NCBI RefSeq assembly: GCF_900103665.1
Contig: NZ_FNGY01000010.1
Coordinates: forward strand, 62,001 to 126,000
Source of the DNA: Pedobacter steynii
Lineage (GTDB): Bacteria; Bacteroidota; Bacteroidia; Sphingobacteriales; Sphingobacteriaceae
Length of the DNA stretch: 64,000 bases
Reading direction: 5' to 3'
Made by a program: the position numbers and the translations under genes. This document shows, piece by piece, positions 50,217 through 59,474 of the stretch; the stretch's first letter is position 1; the number at the start of each line of letters is the position of its first letter. The notes under the pieces were generated by a model, which worked only from the letters and a program-made list of their open reading frames with translations, was not told the origin of the DNA and ran no database searches.

Positions 50217-51092
50217 TTAACTTCCTTTAGCTGATTTTGTCATTTGTGCAAACATATCCCACATCTCATTTGGAATGGCTTCCAGTCCGTTAAACTGACC
50301 GGCACCTTGTAACCATTCTCCACCATCAATGCTAATTACTTCTCCGTTGATGTAACCCGCGAAATCACTGATGAGGAAGGCCGCAAGGTTCGCCAACTCC
50401 TGGTGTTCACCTACACGTTTTAGTGGTACCCGGTTTTTAAAATCAAACTTCTCCGCCAGGTCTCCCGGCAGTAAGCGGTCCCATGCGCCTTTAGTAGGGA
50501 AAGGTCCCGGAGCAATCGCATTTGTTCGGATACCATATTTACCCCATTCTACTGCTAATGAGCGGGTCATCGCCAATACCCCTCCCTTTGCACAAGCAGA
50601 AGGAACGACATAGGCAGAGCCGGTAAACGCATAGGTAGTGACGATATTTAAAATGCTTGCGCTTTGTTTTTCTTTAATCCAGTGTTTTCCAAAAGCAAGG
50701 GTACAGTTTACCGAGCCTTTTAAGACAATGTCGATTACGGTAGAAAAGGCGTTGGCAGACAAGCGTTCTGTAGGAGATATAAAATTACCCGCGGCATTGT
50801 TGAGCAATCCATCTACTTTGCCAAATGTTTTAATGGTTTCGGCAAGGACATTTTCTACCTGCTCATATTCACGTACATCACAGGCAACGGCCAGAACCCT
50901 TCCTCCTGTTTCTTTCTCCATCTCGGCAGCTGTTTTTTCCAATACGTCGGCCTTACGACTGGTGATCACCAGGTTTGCACCCAGCTTCAGGAAATAAGTA
51001 CCCATCGCTTTACCAAGACCGGTTCCTCCACCGGTAACTACGATTGTTTTTCCTTTTAAGGCGTCATCTCTTAACATTGGTTGATTGTACAT
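50217..51092 (-). CDS. SDR oxidoreductase, 2,4-dienoyl-CoA reductase-like
   Basis: NADP(H)-dependent short-chain dehydrogenase of 291 residues. A Rossmann start (VVTGGGTGLGKAMG), the NNAAGNF segment, and VVPSACAKGGVLAMTRSLAV followed by WGKYGIRTNAIAPGPFPTKG match mitochondrial-type 2,4-dienoyl-CoA reductases, which lack the standard YxxxK spacing. It would help degrade unsaturated fatty acids. It is encoded 3 bases after an enoyl-CoA hydratase/isomerase gene, which supports a beta-oxidation role. Confidence 0.88.
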   Translation of the reverse strand: MYNQPMLRDDALKGKTIVVTGGGTGLGKAMGTYFLKLGANLVITSRKADVLEKTAAEMEKETGGRVLAVACDVREYEQVENVLAETIKTFGKVDGLLNNAAGNFISPTERLSANAFSTVIDIVLKGSVNCTLAFGKHWIKEKQSASILNIVTTYAFTGSAYVVPSACAKGGVLAMTRSLAVEWGKYGIRTNAIAPGPFPTKGAWDRLLPGDLAEKFDFKNRVPLKRVGEHQELANLAAFLISDFAGYINGEVISIDGGEWLQGAGQFNGLEAIPNEMWDMFAQMTKSAKGS

Positions 51093-51095
51093 GGG

Positions 51096-51857
51096 CTATT
51101 TCTTTTGCAGGTTATCAATAATTGTTTTTAAAATATTTCTGGTGGTTGGTGCCCACCATTGTTTCAACATGAGCGCTAGGGCTTCATCCTGATTTGCACG
51201 GGTGGCGGCAATGAGGTCTTTTCTGATGTTTAGTTTGCTCTGTTCCCAGGTATTTCTTTCCATACCCATATATTTTCTGATTCTGCGTTCCGCGGCGGTA
51301 AGGATACTCTCCGGGTTCACCAGTTCATCTACCAGGCCAACCTGTAACGCCTCTTCAGGTGTAAACAGCTTACCTTCCAATAAACTTCTTGATGCATGGG
51401 CATTGCCAATCCAGAAAGAGTAAAGGTGGAAAATGGAATTTGGAACAATGATCCCTACAGGAACTTCATTCAAGCCAATAATGGCCTTTCCTTCTGCCAT
51501 AATTCTATAATCACAGGCCAAGGCAATGACGCAGCCTCCCGCCGGACTATGTCCGTTTATTGCGGCAACCAATGGTTTTCTAAAAGAAGTGATATTGGCG
51601 ATAAAGTCCAGAAACAGGTGCCAGAAGGATTCTGCTTCTGCTTCCGAATAATTGTACAGTTCGATCAGGTCCAGTCCGGCAGAAAAGAAATTCTCTTTAC
51701 CTGTAATGATCGCTCCTGCAATATTCTGATCTGAAGCTATGCTGTTCAACATGTCATTCAATTCAGTAATCATTTCGCGGTTCAGGGCATTAGATCTTCC
51801 GCGGTCTAAAGTAATCAGTGCTAAATGGTCTTTTATGGTGACTTTAATGGTATTCAT
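51096..51857 (-). CDS. Enoyl-CoA hydratase/isomerase family protein
   Basis: Crotonase-fold enzyme of 253 residues acting on acyl-CoA thioesters. Oxyanion-hole segments are FSAGLDLIEL and INGHSPAGGCVIALA; GLNEVPVGI carries one candidate acidic residue. The usual second hydratase Glu is not evident, so an isomerase role is as likely as hydration. It lies directly upstream of the dienoyl-CoA reductase-like gene, and its own start follows a large surface-protein gene by 10 bases. Confidence 0.88.
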   Translation of the reverse strand: MNTIKVTIKDHLALITLDRGRSNALNREMITELNDMLNSIASDQNIAGAIITGKENFFSAGLDLIELYNYSEAEAESFWHLFLDFIANITSFRKPLVAAINGHSPAGGCVIALACDYRIMAEGKAIIGLNEVPVGIIVPNSIFHLYSFWIGNAHASRSLLEGKLFTPEEALQVGLVDELVNPESILTAAERRIRKYMGMERNTWEQSKLNIRKDLIAATRANQDEALALMLKQWWAPTTRNILKTIIDNLQKK

Positions 51858-51867
51858 ATATATCAGT

Positions 51868-54561
51868 TTATTTTACTTCATAGGTATAAACAGCTCTTCC
51901 CAGACGACCCATATGATCCATTCCTTCCAATACTATCCTGTAGGTTCCGGTTTCATCGGTATTGAAGAAGCTGAATCTCGATTTTCCCTGCTCATTAGCT
52001 GGAACCTGTGGTGCCCAGTAAACCGTTGTTCTAAAATCCGGCTTGCGGTCAGGTACGGAAGGTTCATATTTAGGGCTATAGAATTCTCTTGGAATATAGA
52101 GTCCTTTAGGGTTATAAGTGGTAATACCAGGGCTAAAGGTGTTGCTGTAATTTCCTCCCCCGCGTTTGGTAGTGATGACCAGTACCCCACCCCCTCCATT
52201 AGATCCATAAATCGCTGTGTTTCCAGCGGATTTTAGGACTTCAATGGTTTCTACATCCATTACGTTGATGTTGTCCAGAAAATCAGAACCCATGCTCATT
52301 CCATCCAGTATCACTGCCATCGGGGTTCTGCCCCCATTTCGGCTAAGGTAAGCCTGACCATTCATGATCATCAGACCGGCAACACGGCCTTGTAAACATT
52401 GAGATAAGGTTACGCAGGTGCTGAGCTGTTCTGCAGTAATCACCGCATCTGCTCTTCCTGCTCCATTGAGGTTGGCAGAGTTTTTTGCCTGTTGTTTCTT
52501 TTCGGTAATCTGTACCTCTTTCAGTAAGAGTGTTTTTTCGAGCAACCCGCGTTTGTTTAGCTCATCGAAATAACTGCTGCTTTGTTGCAAATAAGCGGAT
52601 AAAGCTTCGTTTACATTGATTTCTATATCTCCGCTGTTTTTGCTTTTGGTTACGATCTGTCCGGGAACGATATCCATGTGAATGTCCACCCTCTTTTTAT
52701 CCTTTGCCGTTCGCGCCTGTATAATGAACTTGGTATCTTCAGGGAAAATCAGCCGATCAAAGTTAAATTTCCCCTGTGCATCAGTAAGGGTGTCCAAGGC
52801 GAAAAAGCCACCGGAAGAAGAAAATAAGGAAACCTTACTGTTTGGAGCAGGCTTTCCACTATAATTGGTAATAGTTCCACTAATGGTTTGCGATTTCTCT
52901 GCTGCAAACCGTGTGATTGGGGGTGTGTTATTGATCACATTTTTCCATAAAATTCTACGCCATCCCTGGGTTAACATCAGGTTATCCAGGTTTTGTTCCA
53001 CTTCTGGACCCTCATTGATAAAATAATAATTGGGCTTTTCAATGTAGCCGATAAGGTCTGAACTGAGGAGCATAGTACTGAAAATATTGCTTTCATTTTC
53101 AGGGTCGGGTTTTACGGATGAGGTATTGGTTACGGATACCGAGAAAGAGCCTGGGTTTGGTTGGCCAAGATAACTGCTACTTAGGTTGACAGTCACATTT
53201 TCTCTCTTTGCATAGGTCGTTTTCACTGTTTCCAGTTTTGCGAGGATACGATCAGCCTGACTATGGATAAAAACAAGCCGTTCGGCAAGCGGTACATTCT
53301 CCCCGGAGAATAAAGTCAGTTGTAGGATACCTTCTGTCAGCTCCTTTTTGGAAATGGAAATGCTGCTGATCTGTTTATCTGCAGCCACTTTCGATGTGAA
53401 TTGTATCGTTCCGCTATGCTGTCCCACAAGTTTCAGCTCCTTTTGATCGAGAAGGCCTTCAGATCGTATGATTTTTACGCTCAACTTCTCTTTATCGGTA
53501 TTGTTTACACTTAAAATGTAACCATTTGGACGAACTACGGGCAAGCTGTAACTTTTCTCTGAGCCGTCTGAAAATTTAATCTTTGCGTTATAGGTCGCTC
53601 CGGGTTGTGGATTGAGTACAAAATTTCCCATGCCCAGGTGCTTGCTTTCAAAACGGTTAATCTCAGAACCGCTTTGATCTACAATCACTCCGCTTACCTG
53701 CTCACCTAAACCTGAAGCATTTACCGCTTTGAAGGCAATTTTGTTAGGAAGCCCCTCGACAAGGTTTCCGCTTTCAGGGAAAAATTGAACATCTACGTCT
53801 TTTGAGGTTGCTTTTATCGGGATTTCCTTCGTTATTTTCTTTTGATCGGCGAGTGTAATGGTCGCGAGTATCTTTCCTGATTTATATAATGAAGGCTGGG
53901 TATTTAAGAAACTAAGCGATACCTCACCTTGTTCATTGGTCAAAGCCTTTCCTTTAAACAGGCTCCTGAAATTCAGCAGAACCTCATAACGGACTTCATT
54001 TCCGGCATATGGCTTGTCATTTTTATCTTTAAAAACGATGTCGGCCTGTACTTTTTCTGCTGAATTCTCCTTGCTAAAAGTATAGTTCGTATTGGTAAAT
54101 ACCGTATTGGCCCAGGAATTACCAATTTTTATCGTTTTATCAAAGTAAAATTCCGGTCCCGCATTTCTCATCCATTGAGTATATGCCCGGATCCGGTAGT
54201 TCCCCTCTGTCAGAGAATCAGGGATTTTAAAATCACCCCAGCTTACACCTCCCCCAACGGGTAACCTCAATTGTTTTTTTAAAGAGTCTTTCTCATTGAT
54301 CAGCTCTACATATAAAATTTTACTGATGTCTGAGGCTTCCAGGTTTTCAGTATTAATGATATAGGCCTTAAACCAAATGTTATCCCCAACTGCATAGTAA
54401 GGTTTATCCAGATGGAGATGCACCTTTTCCTGTGCATATGTTTTGTTAAATACCTTCATCCTTTCTAAAAGGGCCTCAAAAGGGTCTCCATCCATTCGGG
54501 ATACAAAGGCCAGGCAGGTTACTGCAATCAATAAAAAAGGATAAAACAGTTTACGTTTCAT
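51868..54561 (-). CDS. Large exported protein with macroglobulin-like and TonB-plug domains (copy 2)
   Basis: An 897-residue envelope protein. Signal peptide (1-19); a macroglobulin MG2-like domain (about 45-150, beginning KVHLHLDKPYYAVGDNIWFK); several Ig-like repeats; a carboxypeptidase-like segment (about 545-610, ISGTITNYSGKPAPNSKVSL); a lone TonB-plug-like domain (about 700-810, ending GNTAIYGSNGGGGVLVITTK); and a C-terminal strand-rich domain. No barrel follows the plug, so it is not a transporter. It is very similar to the next upstream gene, with which it forms a tandem duplication. ATG 54561 chosen over the TTG 54594. Function unknown. Confidence 0.85.
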   Translation of the reverse strand: MKRKLFYPFLLIAVTCLAFVSRMDGDPFEALLERMKVFNKTYAQEKVHLHLDKPYYAVGDNIWFKAYIINTENLEASDISKILYVELINEKDSLKKQLRLPVGGGVSWGDFKIPDSLTEGNYRIRAYTQWMRNAGPEFYFDKTIKIGNSWANTVFTNTNYTFSKENSAEKVQADIVFKDKNDKPYAGNEVRYEVLLNFRSLFKGKALTNEQGEVSLSFLNTQPSLYKSGKILATITLADQKKITKEIPIKATSKDVDVQFFPESGNLVEGLPNKIAFKAVNASGLGEQVSGVIVDQSGSEINRFESKHLGMGNFVLNPQPGATYNAKIKFSDGSEKSYSLPVVRPNGYILSVNNTDKEKLSVKIIRSEGLLDQKELKLVGQHSGTIQFTSKVAADKQISSISISKKELTEGILQLTLFSGENVPLAERLVFIHSQADRILAKLETVKTTYAKRENVTVNLSSSYLGQPNPGSFSVSVTNTSSVKPDPENESNIFSTMLLSSDLIGYIEKPNYYFINEGPEVEQNLDNLMLTQGWRRILWKNVINNTPPITRFAAEKSQTISGTITNYSGKPAPNSKVSLFSSSGGFFALDTLTDAQGKFNFDRLIFPEDTKFIIQARTAKDKKRVDIHMDIVPGQIVTKSKNSGDIEINVNEALSAYLQQSSSYFDELNKRGLLEKTLLLKEVQITEKKQQAKNSANLNGAGRADAVITAEQLSTCVTLSQCLQGRVAGLMIMNGQAYLSRNGGRTPMAVILDGMSMGSDFLDNINVMDVETIEVLKSAGNTAIYGSNGGGGVLVITTKRGGGNYSNTFSPGITTYNPKGLYIPREFYSPKYEPSVPDRKPDFRTTVYWAPQVPANEQGKSRFSFFNTDETGTYRIVLEGMDHMGRLGRAVYTYEVK

Positions 54562-54585
54562 AATGATGAACCTTAACAAATAATA

Positions 54586-54613
54586 AAGCCTCAATATACA
54601 AATATTGAGGCTT
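54586..54613 (-). repeat. Hairpin repeated upstream of both large paralogues (copy 2)
   Basis: AAGCCTCAATA (54586-54596), loop TACAAA, TATTGAGGCTT (54603-54613), 25 bases before the start of the 51868-54561 gene. The same hairpin occurs at 57384-57415. It could end the upstream transcript and/or act as a leader element. Confidence 0.75.
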
Positions 54614-54674
54614 AAAGTAAATATTTACATAGTCAAATGTACTGTCTGGCGATCTGTGTTTTTTTCTTTACACT

Positions 54675-57359
54675 TTATTTTACTTGATAAGTATAAACTG
54701 CTCTTCCCAGACGACCCATATGATCCATTCCTTCCAATACTACCCGGTAAGTTCCGGCTTCATCTGTATTAAAAAAGCTGAAAGAAGATTTTCCCTGTTC
54801 ATTTGTGGGAATCTGAGGTCCCCAGTAAACTGTGGTTCTTAAATCCGGCTTATGATCAGGAACCGAAGGTTCGTATTTTGGACTATAGAATTCCCTTGGA
54901 ACATAAAATCCTTTTGGGTTATAGGAAACAATGCCGGGGGTAAAGCCACTGTTGTAATTTCCGTGGCCGCGTTTGGTGTTAATGATAATAATGCCGTCGG
55001 CACCACGAACTCCATAGATAGCCGAGTTTCCAATGGAGCTGAGGATTTCAATAGTTTCGATATCATTGACATTGACGTTGTCAAGAAAATCATATCCCAT
55101 GTTGATTCCGTCCATGATGATTGTCATGGGTCTTCTTTCACTCCAGCGTTGAATGAAAGCTTTGCCATTCATGATAACCATGCGCAAAACACGACCCTGT
55201 AAGCATTGAGATAAGGTAACGCAGTTACTAAGCTGTTCTGCGGTAATCACAGCATCTGCTCTTCCTGATAGATTGGATAGGCTTCTTGTCTTTTTCTTTT
55301 CGATAATCTGTACCTCCTTCAATAACCATGTTTTTTCCAATAGTCCGCGTTTGTTTAGCTCATCAAAATAATTGCTGCTTTGCTTTAGATAAACAGATAA
55401 AGCTTCGTTTACATTGATCTCTACGTCTCCGCTGTTTTTAGTCCTGGTGATGATCTGCCCGGGAACCAGGTCCATGTGGATGTCCACTTTCCTTTTATCC
55501 TTTGCAGTTCTTGCCTGAACCACGAATCTGGTGTCTTCAGGGAAAGCAAGTTGATCAAAATTAAATCTTCCCTGGGCATCAGTAAGGGTGTCTATTGCGA
55601 AAAATTCACCTGAAGAAGAAAATAGAGAAACTTTACTTTTTGCTGCAGGCTTTCCATTATAATTGGTAATTGTTCCGCTGATGTTTTGCAGTTTTTCTGC
55701 CGGAAACTGTGTAATTGGCGGCATATTGTTGATTACATTTTTCCATAAAATCCTCCGCCATCCCTGAGTTAACATCAGGTTATCCAGGTCTTGCTCAACG
55801 TCGGGGCCCTCATTTACGAAGTAATAATTGGGTTTTTCTATATAACCCACGAGATCTGAACTGAGCAGCATGGTGCTGAAGATATTGCTTTCATTTTCAG
55901 GATCAGGTTTTACGGATGAGGTATTGGTTACTGATACGGAGAAAGCGGTCGGATTCGGTTCGCCACGATAGCTGCTGCTTAAGTTCAGCGTTACACTTTC
56001 TCTTTTCTTGTATGTTGTTTTCTCTGTTTCCAGTTTTGTCAGGATGCGGTCCGACTGACTATGTATAAAAACAAGCCGTTCAGCAAGGGGGGCATTTTCT
56101 GTTGAGAATAAAGTCAGTTGAAGGATGCCTTCATTCAGTTCTTTTTTTGAAATGGAGATGCTGGTGATTTGTTTGTCTGCATTTATCTTTGATGTGAATT
56201 GTACTGTTCCGCTTTGCAGACCTACCAGCTTTAATTCCTTTTGGTCAATCACTCTTTTAGACCTCACGATCTTTATATTCAATTTGTCCTTATCGGCATT
56301 GTTTACGCTTAATATATAGCCACTGGGATGAGCTGGAGGCAAGCTGTAATTTTTCTCTGAGCCATCAGAAAATTTAATTTTCGCAGTATAGATTGTTCCT
56401 GGTTCTGAATTAAGGATGAAATTTCCCATACCCAGGTGTTTGCTTTCAAAATGGCTAACCTCTGAACCGTTTTGATCTAGAATCACTCCACTAATCTGCT
56501 CACCCAAACCGGAAGCATTCAGGGCCTTGAAAGCGATTTTGTTAGGTAACCCCTCTACCAGGTTTCCGCTTTCCGGGAAAAACTGAACATCCACCTCTTT
56601 TGAAGTCGCCTTTATCGGGATTTCCTTGGTTATTTTCTTTTGATTACTCAGTTTAATGGTGGCAAGTATTTTTCCGGATCGATATAAAGGAGGTTGTGTA
56701 TTTAAAAAATTAAGCGAGACTTCACCCTGCTGATTGGTGACTGCCTTGCCTTTAAAAAGACTTCTGGAATTCAGCTGAACCTCATAGCGCACCTCATTTC
56801 CGGTGTAGGGTTTACCACTCTTGTCTTTAAAAGTAATGTTGGCCTGTATCTTTTCTCCCGAGTTCTCCTTGCTAAAAGCATAGTTTGTATTCGTGAAAAC
56901 GGTATTAGACCAGGAATTGCCAATTTTTATGATTTTATCAAAGTAAAATTCTGGTCCGGCATTCCTCATCCATTGAGTATAAGCCCGGATCCGGTAGTTT
57001 CCTTCTGTCAGAGAATCCGGTAGTTGAAAATCAGCCCAGGTAACACCTCCTTCAACGGGTAACCTCAATTGCTTTTTTAGAGAATCCTTGTCATTAATCA
57101 GCTCTACGTATAAAATTTTACTGATGTCTGAGGCTTTGAGATTTTCTGTATTGATAATATAGGCTTTAAACCAAATGTTATCTCCAACGGCATAGTAGGG
57201 CTTATCGAGGTGCAGGTGAACCTTCTCCTGAGCATATGTTTTATTATAAGTCTTCATCCTTTCTAGAAGGAGCTCAAAAGGATCCCCATCCATACGGGAT
57301 ACAAAAGCCAGGCAGGACCCGGTAATTAATAGAAAGAGGTAGAGCGATTTACGTTTCAT
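54675..57359 (-). CDS. Large exported protein with macroglobulin-like and TonB-plug domains (copy 1)
   Basis: An 894-residue paralogue of the downstream gene with the same domain order: signal peptide, MG2-like domain, Ig-like repeats, carboxypeptidase-like segment, isolated plug-like domain (ending GNSAIYGVRGADGIIIINTK) and a closing strand-rich domain. By eye about four residues in five are identical, and divergence is greatest in the plug (GRVLRMVIMNG here, GRVAGLMIMNG there). A lipobox is not convincing in either (TGSC / AVTC). It is probably surface- or periplasm-located; function unknown. Confidence 0.85.
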   Translation of the reverse strand: MKRKSLYLFLLITGSCLAFVSRMDGDPFELLLERMKTYNKTYAQEKVHLHLDKPYYAVGDNIWFKAYIINTENLKASDISKILYVELINDKDSLKKQLRLPVEGGVTWADFQLPDSLTEGNYRIRAYTQWMRNAGPEFYFDKIIKIGNSWSNTVFTNTNYAFSKENSGEKIQANITFKDKSGKPYTGNEVRYEVQLNSRSLFKGKAVTNQQGEVSLNFLNTQPPLYRSGKILATIKLSNQKKITKEIPIKATSKEVDVQFFPESGNLVEGLPNKIAFKALNASGLGEQISGVILDQNGSEVSHFESKHLGMGNFILNSEPGTIYTAKIKFSDGSEKNYSLPPAHPSGYILSVNNADKDKLNIKIVRSKRVIDQKELKLVGLQSGTVQFTSKINADKQITSISISKKELNEGILQLTLFSTENAPLAERLVFIHSQSDRILTKLETEKTTYKKRESVTLNLSSSYRGEPNPTAFSVSVTNTSSVKPDPENESNIFSTMLLSSDLVGYIEKPNYYFVNEGPDVEQDLDNLMLTQGWRRILWKNVINNMPPITQFPAEKLQNISGTITNYNGKPAAKSKVSLFSSSGEFFAIDTLTDAQGRFNFDQLAFPEDTRFVVQARTAKDKRKVDIHMDLVPGQIITRTKNSGDVEINVNEALSVYLKQSSNYFDELNKRGLLEKTWLLKEVQIIEKKKTRSLSNLSGRADAVITAEQLSNCVTLSQCLQGRVLRMVIMNGKAFIQRWSERRPMTIIMDGINMGYDFLDNVNVNDIETIEILSSIGNSAIYGVRGADGIIIINTKRGHGNYNSGFTPGIVSYNPKGFYVPREFYSPKYEPSVPDHKPDLRTTVYWGPQIPTNEQGKSSFSFFNTDEAGTYRVVLEGMDHMGRLGRAVYTYQVK

Positions 57360-57383
57360 AAGTTCGGAACCTTAAGTAAATAA

Positions 57384-57415
57384 TTAAGCCTCAATATACA
57401 AATATTGAGGCTTAA
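57384..57415 (-). repeat. Hairpin repeated upstream of both large paralogues (copy 1)
   Basis: TTAAGCCTCAATA (57384-57396), loop TACAAA, TATTGAGGCTTAA (57403-57415), 25 bases before the start of the 54675-57359 gene and 31 bases past the dcd stop. About 35 bases around it match the copy at 54586-54613, so the duplication covers the leader as well as the gene. Confidence 0.75.
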
Positions 57416-57445
57416 AGTAAACTTAAAAGATAAGGGATGTCGAAC

Positions 57446-57982
57446 TTAGAATTTGTTTTTCCACATCATGCTCTCGACCGGTTTCGTGGTCTTATTGCTA
57501 TATTTTGCATTGTCTTTACTGTTGTACATTGTTTCAATCTCGCCTTCTACGATAAAGTAAATCAGCTGACCAATGGGCATTCCTGCATATATTCTTACTG
57601 GTTGTGCACAGGAAATTTCCAGCGTCCAGGTATTGCAAAAACCAACATCGCCTTTTCCGGCAGTCGCATGGATGTCTATACCCAGGCGGCCCGTACTCGA
57701 CTTGCCCTCCAAAAAGGGAACATGTGCGTGCGTTTCTGTATATTCCAGCGTCACACCCAGGTAAAGTGTACCAGGCTGTAAAACATACCCATCTTTTGGG
57801 ATTTCAAAATGTTCTATTTTATTGTGCGCTTTTGCATCAAGTATCCTATCTTTATAAGTAGCGAGGTATTTGCCTAAATGGACGTCATAAGAGTTTGTGC
57901 CCAGACATTCAGCCTTAAAAGGCTCAATAATGATGGTGCCCTTCTCTATCTCTTCCAGAATTCGTTTGTCGGAAAGTATCAT
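57446..57982 (-). CDS. dcd: dCTP deaminase
   Basis: Deaminates dCTP to dUTP to supply the thymidylate pathway; trimeric, cytoplasmic. The 178-residue protein shows the family blocks FLEGKSSTGRLGIDIHATAG and DVGFCNTWTLEI, the latter with the catalytic Glu, plus AGMPIGQLIYF. The normal length and ATG at 57982 (MILSDKRI) are unambiguous. Confidence 0.95.
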   Translation of the reverse strand: MILSDKRILEEIEKGTIIIEPFKAECLGTNSYDVHLGKYLATYKDRILDAKAHNKIEHFEIPKDGYVLQPGTLYLGVTLEYTETHAHVPFLEGKSSTGRLGIDIHATAGKGDVGFCNTWTLEISCAQPVRIYAGMPIGQLIYFIVEGEIETMYNSKDNAKYSNKTTKPVESMMWKNKF

Positions 57983-58020
57983 TTTATCAAGTATTGGGCT
58001 AAATTATGATTAATTTAAGA

Positions 58021-58028
58021 TACTTTTG
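58021..58028 (+). promoter_or_regulatory. Promoter -7 element of the PPTase-lipB operon
   Basis: TACTTTTG, a full match to TAnnTTTG, 20 bases before ATG 58049. Confidence 0.6.
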
Positions 58029-58048
58029 CATAGTTTTCTAAAATAGAG

Positions 58049-58690
58049 ATGCCCGTAGTTTTTAATAAAAATATTGACGAGAATACCATACTTGCGGTAT
58101 GGAAAATCGAAGAGACTGAAGAGCAATTGCTTTCCGGCCTGCAACTGAAACAGCATGAGCTGGATTTCATTTCCTCCTTAAACAACGGGAAACGTCTGCT
58201 ACACTGGCTAAGCACCCGTGTGCTGCTGAGAACCATGCTCAACACCTCTGAATATATTGATTGTCAGATGGACGAACATGGCAAACCTTTTCTCCCTAAC
58301 CTTGATTACCATATTTCCCTGAGTCATTCTTATGATTATGCGGCAGTGATTATCGGAAAAGACAGGAAAGTAGGAGTAGATATAGAGCTCATCAAACATA
58401 AAATCAAAAGTATTAAGCATAAGTTTCTTTCCGATATTGAGCTTGCACAAAAGCAGATCGGCGATAACATCAATGGCTTGTATGTTTGTTGGTGTGCCAA
58501 AGAAGCGATCTATAAATGGAATGGAAGAAAAGGCCTGGAATTTAAACAGGACATGCACATCAAGCCATTTAAACTGAAAACTGAAGGAAGTCTGACTGCC
58601 CTGGTCGATTTACCTGAAGGGACCCGAGAGCTGAGTGTCAACTACTTCAAGACCAGTGATGGTTATATGTTGGGCTATGTAGTGGCTTAA
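58049..58690 (+). CDS. 4'-phosphopantetheinyl transferase superfamily protein
   Basis: Predicted Sfp-like enzyme of 213 residues that moves the phosphopantetheine arm of CoA onto carrier proteins. Key motifs are the magnesium-site VGVDIELI (near residue 110) and WCAKEAIYKWNG (near residue 150), with a pseudo-twofold layout. It is followed by lipB after 7 bases, so the two cofactor-attachment enzymes are co-transcribed. Confidence 0.92.
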   Translation: MPVVFNKNIDENTILAVWKIEETEEQLLSGLQLKQHELDFISSLNNGKRLLHWLSTRVLLRTMLNTSEYIDCQMDEHGKPFLPNLDYHISLSHSYDYAAVIIGKDRKVGVDIELIKHKIKSIKHKFLSDIELAQKQIGDNINGLYVCWCAKEAIYKWNGRKGLEFKQDMHIKPFKLKTEGSLTALVDLPEGTRELSVNYFKTSDGYMLGYVVA

Positions 58691-58697
58691 TTTTCAA

Positions 58698-59396
58698 ATG
58701 ATGAATAAAAAAGTAGAATTCATAGATTGGGGACTCACCGATTATCAGGAAGCCTGGGATCGGCAGGAGCTGATTTTTAATCAGACCATTGCCGTTAAAA
58801 CAGATAACAGGAACAACAATACGACAACAGAAACACCAAATCATCTGGTTTTTGTAGAGCATCCACACGTTTATACACTCGGGAAAAGCGGCCATCCGGA
58901 AAACCTGTTGCTGGATGAACAAGGCCTGTTGGAAAAAGAAGCAACCTATTATAAGATCAATCGCGGCGGAGACATTACCTATCACGGCCCCGGACAGATT
59001 GTAGGTTATCCGATTCTTGACCTTGATAATTTCTTTACCGACATCCATCTTTACCTCAGGACATTGGAAGATGCGATTATCCTGACTTTGAAAGATTATG
59101 GCATTCCTTCCGGAAGATATCCGGGATTTACAGGAGTCTGGCTGGATGCAGACAATGAGAAAGCCCGTAAAATATGTGCGATGGGCGTCAGATGCAGTCG
59201 CTGGGTAACGATGCATGGTTTTGCCTTCAATGTGAATACCGATCTTAATTATTTTAAAAATATTGTTCCCTGCGGGATAGACGATAAAGATGTGACTTCT
59301 ATGCAAAGGGAATTGGGGCATGCCTTGAATATGGCAGAAGTAAAAGAAGTGCTAAAGGGACACATTTCCAGTCTGTTTCATATGGACTTGTTCTGA
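58698..59396 (+). CDS. lipB: Lipoyl(octanoyl) transferase
   Basis: Transfers octanoyl from acyl-carrier protein to lipoyl domains of 2-oxo-acid dehydrogenases. The RGGDITYHGPGQIVGYPI signature, the catalytic Lys in ARKICAMGVR and the catalytic Cys in IVPCGI are present in 232 residues. A short Asn/Thr-rich insert (about 38-47) is unusual. Placed after the phosphopantetheinyl transferase gene, which fits a shared link to acyl-carrier protein. Confidence 0.95.
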   Translation: MMNKKVEFIDWGLTDYQEAWDRQELIFNQTIAVKTDNRNNNTTTETPNHLVFVEHPHVYTLGKSGHPENLLLDEQGLLEKEATYYKINRGGDITYHGPGQIVGYPILDLDNFFTDIHLYLRTLEDAIILTLKDYGIPSGRYPGFTGVWLDADNEKARKICAMGVRCSRWVTMHGFAFNVNTDLNYFKNIVPCGIDDKDVTSMQRELGHALNMAEVKEVLKGHISSLFHMDLF

Positions 59397-59474
59397 CCTC
59401 CTTAAAAAAATAGGAATAATTCCTTTGTTTTTTTGTAGTAAATATTATCTTTACTCGAAAAACAAACTACTATT

